Positions 11,166 to 22,159 of a stretch of 64,000 nucleotides of DNA are shown here, piece by piece; within the stretch, counting starts at the first letter, position 1; every line of letters starts with the position of its first letter. Under the pieces are notes generated by a model. The model did no database searches. It was not told the origin of the DNA and saw only the letters and a list, made by a program, of their open reading frames with translations. The position numbers and the translations under genes are program-made. This stretch comes from Tragulus kanchil (lineage: Eukaryota; Chordata; Mammalia; Artiodactyla; Tragulidae), in contig JAIOJX010000025.1 in NCBI GenBank assembly GCA_022376925.1, positions 143,365,301 through 143,429,300 of the forward strand, in the 5' to 3' direction.

Positions 11166-14120
11166 TTCCCTGTATCATCATCATCTTCTTTTCTACCTTA
11201 TCAGCCAGCAGATGCATTTCAGGATTATGTTTTCAACTAACTTTAGTTTTACCTTATTACGTTAGCTCCATTCATATGCAGTAGCTCCAAGTGAGTCATC
11301 ATAACTGATTTATAAAGAAAATAATAGACTTTCATTTTCCTGTCCAGAGTGTAAAGAACTTGGATGTCATCACTCCATCACAAGATGAAGTAAAAATTTG
11401 AAAACAAAATGAAAAACTTAAAAATCAGCACTTCCTATATCCATCTGAGGAGCTTTCTCACAGGGTTACTGTCCCCCAAATTGGAGAGAAAAATAGGTAA
11501 ATACAGAGTCCCAACCTACCAGAAAATAAACCCACTAGCATCAACATTTGGGATAACCAGTGCCAAAGTAGGAAAATGCACACTGTAACTGACAAATTGC
11601 TAGAGGCTCAATGTGGACAATTCTGAAAGTTAAAATCTCTAGAAGTAATGAGTCTTGTGTGGGCTGGGGGCAGGGGTGGGGCTCTACACTCATCTGAGAT
11701 TTACCTCTAGGATCTCTCCCAAATTCTTTGGGTGGAGATTGGGGGGAAAAAATCCACTTATGGTTCCAGCAGTAGATGAGGAAAAGTAACTATTTGAAAT
11801 TCACCAGGGCATGCCATTCCTCTAACAAAACCTGCCCTCAAAGAGAAACTGTTTTGCCACAACCTACTGGAGTTTTATCAAAGTTTAACTGAACATAGAG
11901 AAAAAAGAATTACCTAATTCCAGTTTCCTCTAAGCAATCCAATCCACCTAATGATGGGGGTGGAGGAGGAAGGGCAAGTCAGGGAGCAAATATAGAGTAC
12001 TTATGAGGGCCACATGCAAGTTGTAGAGGCTTGAAAGACTAAAATCTAAGAATAGGAATATATACTGATTCCCTTTCCCCCATACCTGAACACTGTTGCT
12101 AAAGGGCTATTTGCTGAGTTTCTTTTATTGAATGCATCATCTCTGACTTTCAACAAAAATTACAAGCACGCTAAAAGTCAAAAATCAAAGTTTAAAGAGA
12201 CAGTGCAAACATTAAAACCAAACACAGGTATAACAGGTATTTAAAAATAGTCAGAACAATATTTTAAGCAATTGTTATTAATGTGCTAAAAAGGCCTTAA
12301 TGGAAAAAAAAAGTAGCCAACATGCAAAAACAGATGGGTAACATAAGCAGAAAGATGGAAATTCTAAGAAAGAATCAAATAGGGAGGCTAGAGATTAAAA
12401 AGAAAAGAATACCACAAGGTTTTATCTAATATGGTAGTCATAGAAATAATTAAGACAGTGCTTTTGTAAAGTAAGTTAAAACAGTATTTCAAGCATACCT
12501 TGATAAGTTACATTTGAGAACAAAGAACTAATTAATAAAATTATTTAATTTTAATTAAATTGTTAAAATTTAAAATCATTTGAAGCTTTCTCACATAGTC
12601 CAAAAAAAAACACCCTACCAGAAAATAAACCCACTAGCATCAACATTTGGGATAACCAGTGCCAAAGTAGGAAAATGCACACTGTAACTGACAAATTGCT
12701 AGAGGCTCAATGTGGACAATTCTGAAAGTTAAAATCTCTAGAAGTAATGAGTCTTGTGTGGGCTGGGGGCAGGGGTGGGGCTCTACACTCATCTGAGATT
12801 TACCTCTAGGATCTCTCCCAAATTCTTTGGGTGGAGATTGGGGGGAAAAAATCCACTTATGGTTCCAGCAGTAGATGAGGAAAAGTAACTATTTGAAATT
12901 CACCAGGGCATGCCATTCCTCTAACAAAACCTGCCCTCAAAGAGAAACTGTTTTGCCACAACCTACTGGAGTTTTATCAAAGTTTAACTGAACATAGAGA
13001 AAAAAGAATTACCTAATTCCAGTTTCCTCTAAGCAATCCAATCCACCTAATGATGGGGGTGGAGGAGGAAGGGCAAGTCAGGGAGCAAATATAGAGTACT
13101 TATGAGGGCCACATGCAAGTTGTAGAGGCTTGAAAGACTAAAATCTAAGAATAGGAATATATACTGATTCCCTTTCCCCCATACCTGAACACTGTTGCTA
13201 AAGGGCTATTTGCTGAGTTTCTTTTATTGAATGCATCATCTCTGACTTTCAACAAAAATTACAAGCACGCTAAAAGTCAAAAATCAAAGTTTAAAGAGAC
13301 AGTGCAAACATTAAAACCAAACACAGGTATAACAGGTATTTAAAAATAGTCAGAACAATATTTTAAGCAATTGTTATTAATGTGCTAAAAAGGCCTTAAT
13401 GGAAAAAAAAAGTAGCCAACATGCAAAAACAGATGGGTAACATAAGCAGAAAGATGGAAATTCTAAGAAAGAATCAAATAGGGAGGCTAGAGATTAAAAA
13501 GAAAAGAATACCACAAGGTTTTATCTAATATGGTAGTCATAGAAATAATTAAGACAGTGCTTTTGTAAAGTAAGTTAAAACAGTATTTCAAGCATACCTT
13601 GATAAGTTACATTTGAGAACAAAGAACTAATTAATAAAATTATTTAATTTTAATTAAATTGTTAAAATTTAAAATCATTTAAGTGTCAAATTACCAGATT
13701 CTGAGAATATAACTGAAACATGCTTGAAATTGAAGGAAATAGTAAGAATTTATAAAGTTGCAATAGTTAATGCAATAACAACTTTTGAACAGTTGCAAAA
13801 TGATTGTAAACTGTGTCATAATTATTCACCATATATCCTAACCAAAATTATAGGTTAGATTTCCAGAGTTAATGCTAATGTGTCAGAATATATAAGCCTT
13901 TTATGTGCAGAATTTACAACTTAAGGAAAGATGTTATTGTAGATAAAATAGAAGGAACTGAAACATGAGGAAAGTATGATCCAGTTAAAAAAATAAAACA
14001 TGAAAAAGTTTGATTACAATTGTTTCAGTAAAATATTTTCTTTCATAGAACACAAGACATGAAATAAACTCATCTCTAAACAGTGATGAAGTTTCTGCCC
14101 AGTGTCATTATATAAGGATT
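11166..14120. other. Unassigned AT-rich DNA within duplication 5
   Basis: No gene or recognised repeat family. There is a mixed purine segment ('ggggtggaggaggaagggc' near 11952) but no long simple repeat. No open frame of note is present. Confidence 0.45.
11515..13680. repeat. Tandem duplication 5, period 1099 bp
   Basis: Copy 1 is 11515-12581, copy 2 12614-13680, and the offset is exactly 1099 throughout. The 32 bases between (12582-12613) start 'gaagctttctcaca' and look like a shortened, corrupted version of 11449-11514 ('gagctttctcaca' ... 'aacctacc'). That is what a poor-quality sequence end just upstream of copy 2 would give. Confidence 0.95.
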
Positions 14121-14124
14121 CCTG

Positions 14125-14325
14125 GTTTAATCTAATTTACTCTTCACCATCACATTATGAGTAATGGCTAATGGGGTGCCTACTCTAATTTGTTTTATTT
14201 TACAAATGAGTAAACAGAGGTTTAGAGAGTTGATATCCTCTCTAAGGTCATAGATTAAGTAAGTGAAAAAGCTGAGTATAAATTGAAGTCATTTGATTCC
14301 AAAGCCTATAGTGCTTACTGGTTCT
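14125..14325 (-). mobile_element. MIR SINE fragment
   Basis: Plus strand shows the complement of MIR: 'ttattttacaaatgagtaaa', 'cagaggtttagagagtt', 'aaggtcatagattaagtaag', 'gaagtcatttgattccaaag'. This follows the order of the MIR tRNA/core region read in reverse. Divergence is high, as expected for an ancient element, so the edges are soft. Confidence 0.65.
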
Positions 14326-15426
14326 ATTAATTAGTGCCCCAAAACACTGCAATGTGCCTACATGATGACTGAACTCCCTTAGCTTGTTAGTTTTCTTCTG
14401 AAACTACACAATTTGAGGAATTCTCAGGCATCTCTCCAGGCACCTGAATTGTGGATTACCTGGCCATTGCTGAACTTACCCTGCCACTGCTTCTCTGGTT
14501 CATCATCTACAATATAGCAGGAATAACTTACATGATTATGTTACTCTTGTCTATAAATCTTCAGTGATTCCCATTGATCTTGAGAATAAACAACCCAGAA
14601 TCAATTTGCTCTAATGAAAATAATCATAATGCTTTGCTAGAGTACATGGCTACAGCTATTGCAACAATATCCTGTCTTCGTGGAAATAATTGATTATTTC
14701 ATAAACTTAAATTGGAGGAAGTCTACTTAAGTGGAGTACAGATTGATGCATAATTCTTCACTACAGAATCTTCCACATTAAATTGCAGTTAATGTTAATT
14801 TTTTTTTTATTTTGTGTTCCAAGTATTTAACTCATGGATGGGAGATGAATAAAGTAGTGAATGGATTCAAATACAGCATATCTTAAATTTCTAAAAATTA
14901 TATTAGTCACTATTCAGATCATATATCATGCACCCATATGCACATTTAAATCTTAATATTTTGTGAGATGAGAATATAATCATTAACCAATCTCTTCAAA
15001 AAGTATAACACTGTAGAGAGTTTTCTTAAAACATTCACATGTTTTTTCTGAAGGTGAAAATAAAATAATTAAAAAAGTGAAATTCCATTTTATTGAAACA
15101 CATAGAGATTGAAATTTAAATGTATGTAGAAGCTTCCCTTTTGAAGAAATTTTTATGGAAAAACAAATCTTTTGGTTTTTTTACTGTTTAAAAATTTAGA
15201 TTTCTTGTTAAAAAGATTAAAGGTGTAGGGGGTGGGGGTACTTTAAAATCTTACAGTAAAAAGGTGTTGAACCTAAACCTTTGTACGACTCAGTAGGCAA
15301 GCTAACCTAGAGGGAGCAGTACATGAGAAATCTGCAGTCATACTCTAGCAAATGTTGCTATATTTACCAGAGAAGTAAAGCCGGTAAATAAGAATGAAGA
15401 CAAATGTTAAAAGAGCAGAGAGTTCT
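14326..15426. other. Unassigned stretch in duplication 6
   Basis: Nothing recognised apart from a T-run at 14801-14808. That run is 8 bases here and 7 in the second copy, a typical indel-prone site. Confidence 0.4.
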
Positions 15427-15549
15427 GGGACTTCCCTCACAGTCCAGTGATTAAGACTCTGTACTCCAGTGCAGTGGGGGTGCAGTTTCAATCCCCTGTT
15501 GGGAACTCAGATTCCATGTCCTGTCCAGTGCAGCCAAAACACGGCCAAG
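15427..15549 (+). mobile_element. Short CHR-like tRNA SINE, copy 1
   Basis: Starts 'gggacttccctcacagtcca', has 'gattaagactctgtactcc', then 'gtttcaatcccctgttggg' (B box-like) and ends 'cagccaaaacacggccaag'. This is the short tRNA-only form of the cetartiodactyl CHR SINE family. No clear target-site duplication seen. Repeated at 16526 by duplication 6. Confidence 0.75.
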
Positions 15550-16525
15550 ACTTCTTAGACAACAGAAGCCAAAATATTCCAGGCTATGTACTTTGATAGA
15601 AAATTGAACTGAGTTGTGCGGAGAGCCATAAGAGGAAAGGGAAAAAAAATGTTTTATGTCCGACGGCAAGGTACGGTGTATGTTTGTGTATTATAGGGCA
15701 GAAAAATTTGCTCTAATGAAAATAATCATAATGCTTTGCTAGAGTACATGGCTACAGCTATTGCAACAATATCCTGTCTTCGTGGAAATAATTGATTATT
15801 TCATAAACTTAAATTGGAGGAAGTCTACTTAAGTGGAGTACAGATTGATGCATAATTCTTCACTACAGAATCTTCCACATTAAATTGCAGTTAATGTTAA
15901 TTTTTTTATTTTGTGTTCCAAGTATTTAACTCATGGATGGGAGATGAATAAAGTAGTGAATGGATTCAAATACAGCATATCTTAAATTTCAAAAAATTAT
16001 ATTAGTCACTATTCAGATCATATATCATGCACCCATATGCACATTTAAATCTTAATATTTTGTGAGATGAGAATATAATCATTAACCAATCTCTTCAAAA
16101 AGTATAACACTGTAGAGAGTTTTCTTAAAACATTCACATGTTTTTTCTGAAGGTGAAAATAAAATAATTAAAAAAGTGAAATTCCATTTTATTGAAACAC
16201 ATAGAGATTGAAATTTAAATGTATGTAGAAGCTTCCCTTTTGAAGAAATTTTTATGGAAAAACAAATCTTTTGGTTTTTTTACTGTTTAAAAATTTAGAT
16301 TTCTTGTTAAAAAGATTAAAGGTGTAGGGGGTGGGGGTACTTTAAAATCTTACAGTAAAAAGGTGTTGAACCTAAACCTTTGTACGACTCAGTAGGCAAG
16401 CTAACCTAGAGGGAGCAGTACATGAGAAATCTGCAGTCATACTCTAGCAAATGTTGCTATATTTACCAGAGAAGTAAAGCCGGTAAATAAGAATGAAGAC
16501 AAATGTTAAAAGAGCAGAGAGTTCT

Positions 16526-16649
16526 GGGACTTCCCTCACAGTCCAGTGATTAAGACTCTGTACTCCAGTGCAGTGGGGGTGCAGTTTCAATCCCCTGTTG
16601 GGAACTCAGATTCCATGTCCTGTCCAGTGCAGCCAAAACACGGCCAAGA
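16526..16649 (+). mobile_element. Short CHR-like tRNA SINE, copy 2 (from duplication 6)
   Basis: Same insertion as 15427-15549 with identical flanks ('agagcagagagttct' before it). It should be counted once in any repeat census. Confidence 0.75.
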
Positions 16650-16881
16650 CTTCTTAGACAACAGAAGCCAAAATATTCCAGGCTATGTACTTTGATAGAA
16701 AATTGAACTGAGTTGTGCCGGAGAGCCATAAGAGGAAAGCAAGAGAAAAGTTAAACAGATATTGGATTCATTCATTCATTTAAAAGGTAATACTTTTAAA
16801 ACATATATTCCCTAACTAAAGACTGTGCCTATCAAAGGACAGAGGTACGGTGTATGTTTGTGTATTATAGGGCAGAAAAAC

Positions 16882-17541
16882 AAAATCAATGTGCTCTCAG
16901 TAATGAACTATATACTCCATCATCTTCCTGAAATAATAGAATATTTTGATTACTTATGAAGGAAAATAGTATTGAAGTGAGCATTTACTTGTCATAATTT
17001 TCAACTGGCATACTGATTTGTCACATGTTGAAATGATAGGTGACAAACTAGGAGTATATTGATGCAAAGTATATAAATCGTATGCCATTAATGATGACCA
17101 AGATATTAGGTTTACTCAGATTCTTTGAATCAATGTACTATATGGCATTAAAGAATTTTCCTGTATAAGTTAATAGAATTGTGTTTAATACAGTCACACC
17201 CACTCTTCTATCACTCTTTAAATGTGAACATCTCTTCCTCTACATCCTGATTTACATGAGCTCAATTCCCCTACAGTAACTGTGGAAAAAATAATCAGTT
17301 GCCTATTCAACATTTCCCCTTTTACTTCCTTATAGATGCTGATTTAGTTGAGGTAGAAAACCATGTGTCCAATTCTAGGCAAATTAATTGGTTTAAGTGA
17401 ATTGTAGTAATCTCATCCCTCTTTGAAATGTTAGGAGTAGCCAAATGAAAAACTTCTAGAGAATGAGCATAAAGGACTTAGGTAAAATATTTTAATCACT
17501 AACATGAATGGAGAGAAGGGCAAGCATTTTCATTCCATGTA
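16882..17541. other. Unassigned single-copy stretch
   Basis: Lies between duplications 6 and 7. AT-rich, no recognised repeat or gene; ends in a T-run at 17542-17560. Confidence 0.4.
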
Positions 17542-17617
17542 CTTTTTTTTTTTTTTTTTGGTCAGGCTCCAATGCTTGGAGTGTCACCAAGAACAAAAGT
17601 AAAATATAGAAGCCCCC

Positions 17618-17820
17618 AGACTCCTGTTGGTGCTTCCTCTTCCTGCAATGCTGGAGACTTAGGTTTGATCCTTGGGTAGGGAAGATCCCCTGGAGGAGGG
17701 CATGGCAGCCCACCCAGTATCCTTGCCTGGAGAATCCCCATGGACAGAGTAGCCTGGTGGGCTACAGTCCATGGGCTCACAAAGAGTCAGACACAATTGA
17801 GCGACTAAGTACACACAGCA
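17618..17820 (+). mobile_element. Bov-tA SINE, copy 1
   Basis: Contains a degraded tRNA-like head ('tgcaatgctggagactta', 'ggtttgatccttgggtaggg') followed by the Bov-A body: 'cagtatccttgcctggag', 'ccatggacagagtagcctgg', 'gggctacagtccatggg', 'cacaaagagtcagacacaat', 'tgagcgactaag'. This is the ruminant Bov-tA structure, with a tail derived from BovB. Copied at 18700 by duplication 7. Confidence 0.85.
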
Positions 17821-18034
17821 CAGCCTCCTGTTGATATGCTGAGTTTCTGAACTAATCCTCTAAAATGCTTGTCTTACATGTCACTGCTAAATTAAGTTGA
17901 TGTTATTTAAGTTACTGTCTAGAGCTTGTTGCCTGAAGCTGAAAGCATGATAATTGATACTACTTCAAAGCTCTTTAAAAAGTAGATGAATGGAAAGAGG
18001 AAGCAGGAAACTTTTTACCATTAAATTTGAACTT

Positions 18035-18384
18035 TGTCACTTCCACTGTATAATCATAAGGTATTTGATTTAGGTCGTACATGAATGGCCTAGATGTTTT
18101 GCCTACTTTCTTCAATTTAAGTCTGAATTTTGCAGTTAAGGGTTCATGATCTGAGCCACAGTCAGTTCTGCATCTTGTTTTTGCTGACAGTATAGAGCTT
18201 CTTCATCTTCAGTTACAAAGAATATAATCAATTTGATTTCTGTATTGACCATCTGGTGATGTCCATCTGTAGAGTCATCCCTTGTGTTGTTCAAAGAGGG
18301 TGTTTGCTATGATCAGTGTGCTCTCTTGGAAAATCTCTGTTAGCTGTTGCCTTGCTTCACTTTGTACTCCAAGGCCAAACTTAG
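18035..18384 (-). mobile_element. BovB LINE fragment (endonuclease region), copy 1
   Basis: The plus strand is the complement of the part of BovB ORF2 that encodes the apurinic endonuclease end: 'acttccactgtataatcata', 'gatttaggtcgtacatgaat', 'gttcatgatctgagccacag', 'tgaccatctggtgatgtcca', 'tttgctatgatcagtgtgct', 'tttgtactccaaggccaaac' occur in BovB order. It is truncated at both ends and carries frame breaks, so it is a dead copy. Confidence 0.8.
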
Positions 18385-18699
18385 ATTAGAGGCACAATAA
18401 TTGAGCCTCTACTCAATAATGGAGACTTAGTCATTGAGAGGACAAGTAGAGGCACAACACTGAGCATAATAATCAGATGAGTGACCAAGTCAGATGGTAT
18501 TAAGGAGAGTCTGACACACAAAGCATAATGGAAATTATTAATAGAAAAAACGACCTTAGGAACAAAATAGAAGGACAACAAAGATGTCAATGGATAAGAA
18601 ATCAAGGTTAAGTATCAGGAGGTTAGAGCAGCTGACCCTCAAAAAATTTGAAGACCCTAGCTAATCAGGCCTGGACTCCTTGACTGGAGGTTAAGAAAC

Positions 18700-18900
18700 A
18701 CTCCTGTTGGTGCTTCCTCTTCCTGCAATGCTGGAGACTTAGGTTTGATCCTTGGGTAGGGAAGATCCCCTGGAGGAGGGCATGGCAGCCCACCCAGTAT
18801 CCTTGCCTGGAGAATCCCCATGGACAGAGTAGCCTGGTGGGCTACAGTCCATGGGCTCACAAAGAGTCAGACACAATTGAGCGACTAAGTACACACAGCA
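18700..18900 (+). mobile_element. Bov-tA SINE, copy 2 (from duplication 7)
   Basis: Same element as 17618-17820, but the upstream flank is lost: the join lies at its first bases (18700), directly after the stray bases 18687-18699. The downstream flank is unchanged. Confidence 0.85.
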
Positions 18901-19114
18901 CAGCCTCCTGTTGATATGCTGAGTTTCTGAACTAATCCTCTAAAATGCTTGTCTTACATGTCACTGCTAAATTAAGTTGATGTTATTTAAGTTACTGTCT
19001 AGAGCTTGTTGCCTGAAGCTGAAAGCATGATAATTGATACTACTTCAAAGCTCTTTAAAAAGTAGATGAATGGAAAGAGGAAGCAGGAAACTTTTTACCA
19101 TTAAATTTGAACTT

Positions 19115-19464
19115 TGTCACTTCCACTGTATAATCATAAGGTATTTGATTTAGGTCGTACATGAATGGCCTAGATGTTTTGCCTACTTTCTTCAATTTAA
19201 GTCTGAATTTTGCAGTTAAGGGTTCATGATCTGAGCCACAGTCAGTTCTGCATCTTGTTTTTGCTGACAGTATAGAGCTTCTTCATCTTCAGTTACAAAA
19301 AATATAATCAATTTGATTTCTGTATTGACCATCTGGTGATGTACATGTGTAGAGTCATCCCTTGTGTTGTTCAAAGAGGGTGTTTGCTATGATCAGTGTG
19401 CTCTCTTGGAAAATCTCTGTTAGCTGTTGCCTTGCTTCACTTTGTACTCCAAGGCCAAACTTAG
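19115..19464 (-). mobile_element. BovB LINE fragment (endonuclease region), copy 2
   Basis: Second image of 18035-18384 at offset 1080, with three or four base differences. One insertion seen twice. Confidence 0.8.
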
Positions 19465-19767
19465 ATTAGAGGCACAATAATTGAGCCTCTACTCAATAAT
19501 GGAGACTTAGTCATTGAGAGGACAAGTAGAGGCACAACACTGAGCATAATAATCAGATGAGTGACCAAGTCAGATGGTATTAAGGAGAGTCTGACACACA
19601 AAGCATAATGGAAATTATTAATAGAAAAAACGACCTTAGGAACAAAATAGAAGGACAACAAAGATGTCAATGGATAAGAAATCAAGGTTAAGTATCAGGA
19701 GGTTAGAGCAGCTGACCCTCAAAAAATTTGAAGACCCTAGCTAATCAGGCCTGGACTTCCTTGACTG

Positions 19768-20110
19768 AGAGACCAGATTTCCAAGAACAAGGACCATGCA
19801 AGACCGCAGCAAACATACAAGGTAATAATCTTACATTCCTTCCCCTATGGGACCAATGGTCATTTATTCATATGAAGTTTACACAGATGAAAAGGATGCA
19901 GAGAATACACTGATATTTCAAGGACTGTTGGATACAGAGTCTAAGGTGAAATTGACTCTCTTTTACAAGAATCGTCACGAGAAGATAGGTTGTCATTATA
20001 TTATGGGGCCAAGGAAGAATATGATTGCCATGTTTGTGATCCATGGGAATTCTGTGGGTATTCTGCTGTCCAGATTTTATCATAAATTGACAAATTAGCA
20101 GATACAGCAT
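19768..20110 (+). pseudogene. Possible endogenous retrovirus protease-like fragment
   Basis: One open frame (about 19847-20098) contains 'FQGLLDTESK' (D codon at 19931). It resembles the 'LLDTGS' active-site loop of retroviral aspartic proteases, but the usual glycine is glutamate, so it could not work as such. Upstream material is in other frames. No LTR, gag zinc knuckle or reverse transcriptase is evident nearby. This could equally be a chance ORF. The stretch is single-copy, between duplications 7 and 8. Confidence 0.25.
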
Positions 20111-20223
20111 GAGAAAGGAATGAGTGAGGGTGCAGAACTTTTAGGGATGAGGTCTGGGTCATCTTACCAAATAAGGCACCTAAGAGCATCAGAGTTTCTA
20201 AAACAAAAGATGAGGAAATTCTA

Positions 20224-20421
20224 ATATGAGCAGCCAAACTCAGGTCTCCCACACTGCAGCTGAAATTCTTTACCATCTGAGTTACCAGGGAAGCCCAAGA
20301 ATACTGGACTGGGTAGCCTATCCCTTCTCCATGGAATTTTCCTGACCCGGGGATCAAACCAGGGTCTCCTACATTGACTGCAGGTGGCTCCTTTACCAGC
20401 TGAGTTATGAGAGAATCCCAC
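20224..20421 (-). mobile_element. Bov-tA SINE, copy 1
   Basis: Minus strand reads 'tgggattctctcataactca', 'ggtttgatccccgggtcagg', 'ccagtattcttgggcttccc', then a second tRNA-like segment 'tggtaaagaatttcagctgc'. It thus seems to hold a tRNA-like head, a Bov-A part and a further tRNA-like piece, the arrangement of composite Bov SINEs. No target-site duplication found by eye. Confidence 0.75.
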
Positions 20422-21396
20422 TATGAGCAGTAGAGTACAGAAAAAATAAGTATTAGTTGCATCCCTAACACCAACTACAGTGGGTAGTTTGTCTGATTAC
20501 CCTTTCTCCTGTTAGTTTACCCAATAATAGGAATTAATCAGAATTCTAGAGGATCTGTTCAAAATGGGATCAGTTGATGATGTGAAGCAAATGGCTGTTT
20601 GTGGTGAAAAGGGTGAACTACAGTAGCTGATATGGTGTCCTTCCAGATAACCCTTAGGACTGAGGCAGTCATTTTCCCAAAACTCTCCTCAGCCAAAGGG
20701 AACTGCTGCACCTGAGGTCCCTTCTTATTCTCAGGGCCAGTCTTCATCTGCATCTGGTCAAAACAGGGGTATATGAAATCTTGATCACTTGGCATGAAAT
20801 AAAGACATCTCAGATTCAGAACTTCCTATACAGCATTACAACCTCCTCTCATCTAGTCTCTTGTCCTTCACTTTGTAAGAGGAGGTGATGCTGAGTACAC
20901 TCCCTAATCAACTATAGGCATGCAAATTTGCATCTCAGAGTCTGATTTTCAGGAAAAACTACTTAAGATAGAAGTTATTCATTTTTACTTTCAGAATACT
21001 TAGAATACTTTTTGACATACTGTCATATAATTTTTTGAGGAAACTCTGAATACCAAAGTTGGAATGCACAAATCCTTTCAAAGTTACTCATCCAACCTAT
21101 ATTTAAGGAAGTCCAAATAATATTTTCTTTGACATGGAATATAGCCAACATCTCTAATAATTATCAGAGAACAAGCATCTTAGTGTACATTGCAGTTAAA
21201 ATTATATTCCAGACATTTTTGTTTATACTAAAGAATTGATTCCTTTTTGTTTAACCAGAATGAGCTGTTTTACCATATTCTGAGTTACCAAAAGGGATGG
21301 GGGGGCAGAACTTTTAGGGATGAGGTCTGGGTCATCTTACCAAATAAGGCACCTAAGAGCATCAGAGTTTCTAAAACAAAAGATGAGGAAATTCTA

Positions 21397-21594
21397 ATAT
21401 GAGCAGCCAAACTCAGGTCTCCCACACTGCAGCTGAAATTCTTTACCATCTGAGTTACCAGGGAAGCCCAAGAATACTGGACTGGGTAGCCTATCCCTTC
21501 TCCATGGAATTTTCCTGACCCGGGGATCAAACCAGGGTCTCCTACATTGACTGCAGGTGGCTCCTTTACCAGCTGAGTTATGAGAGAATCCCAC
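21397..21594 (-). mobile_element. Bov-tA SINE, copy 2 (from duplication 8)
   Basis: Identical to 20224-20421 at offset 1173, with identical flanks. One insertion seen twice. Confidence 0.75.
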
Positions 21595-22159
21595 TATGAG
21601 CAGTAGAGTACAGAAAAAATAAGTATTAGTTGCATCCCTAACACCAACTACAGTGGGTAGTTTGTCTGATTACCCTTTCTCCTGTTAGTTTACCCAATAA
21701 TAGGAATTAATCAGAATTCTAGAGGATCTGTTCAAAATGGGATCAGTTGATGATGTGAAGCAAATGGCTGTTTGTGGTGAAAAGGGTGAACTACAGTAGC
21801 TGATATGGTGTCCTTCCAGATAACCCTTAGGACTGAGGCAGTCATTTTCCCAAAACTCTCCTCAGCCAAAGGGAACTGCTGCACCTGAGGTCCCTTCTTA
21901 TTCTCAGGGCCAGTCTTCATCTGCATCTGGTCAAAACAGGGGTATATGAAATCTTGATCACTTGGCATGAAATAAAGACATCTCAGATTCAGAACTTCCT
22001 ATACAGCATTACAACCTCCTCTCATCTAGTCTCTTGTCCTTCACTTTGTAAGAGGAGGTGATGCTGAGTACACTCCCTAATCAACTATAGGCATGCAAAT
22101 TTGCATCTCAGAGTCTGATTTTCAGGAAAAACTACTTAAGATAGAAGTTATTCATTTTT

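Larger units (their letters stand above)
14603..16881. repeat. Tandem duplication 6, period 1102 bp, with corrupted copy-1 end
   Basis: Copy 1 is 14603-15705, copy 2 15705-16881. They match to about 15639 ('agaggaaag'). Then copy 1 has about 30 garbled bases (15640-15669) where copy 2 has about 105 (16740-16844). They match again over 'ggtacggtgtatgtttgtg' up to the A-run at 15702-15706. Copy 1 therefore lost about 75 bases just before the join. Deletion plus scrambling at one end argues for a low-quality sequence end. Confidence 0.95.
17620..19767. repeat. Tandem duplication 7, period 1080 bp
   Basis: Copy 1 is 17620-18686, copy 2 18700-19767, with 13 stray bases between. Both carry the same Bov-tA and the same BovB fragment. 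A few substitutions are seen ('gatgtccatctgtag' at 18259 versus 'gatgtacatgtgtag' at 19339; 'tacaaag' versus 'tacaaaa' near 18218/19298). The join comes after 'ccttgactg', where copy 1 also lacks one 't'. Confidence 0.95.
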
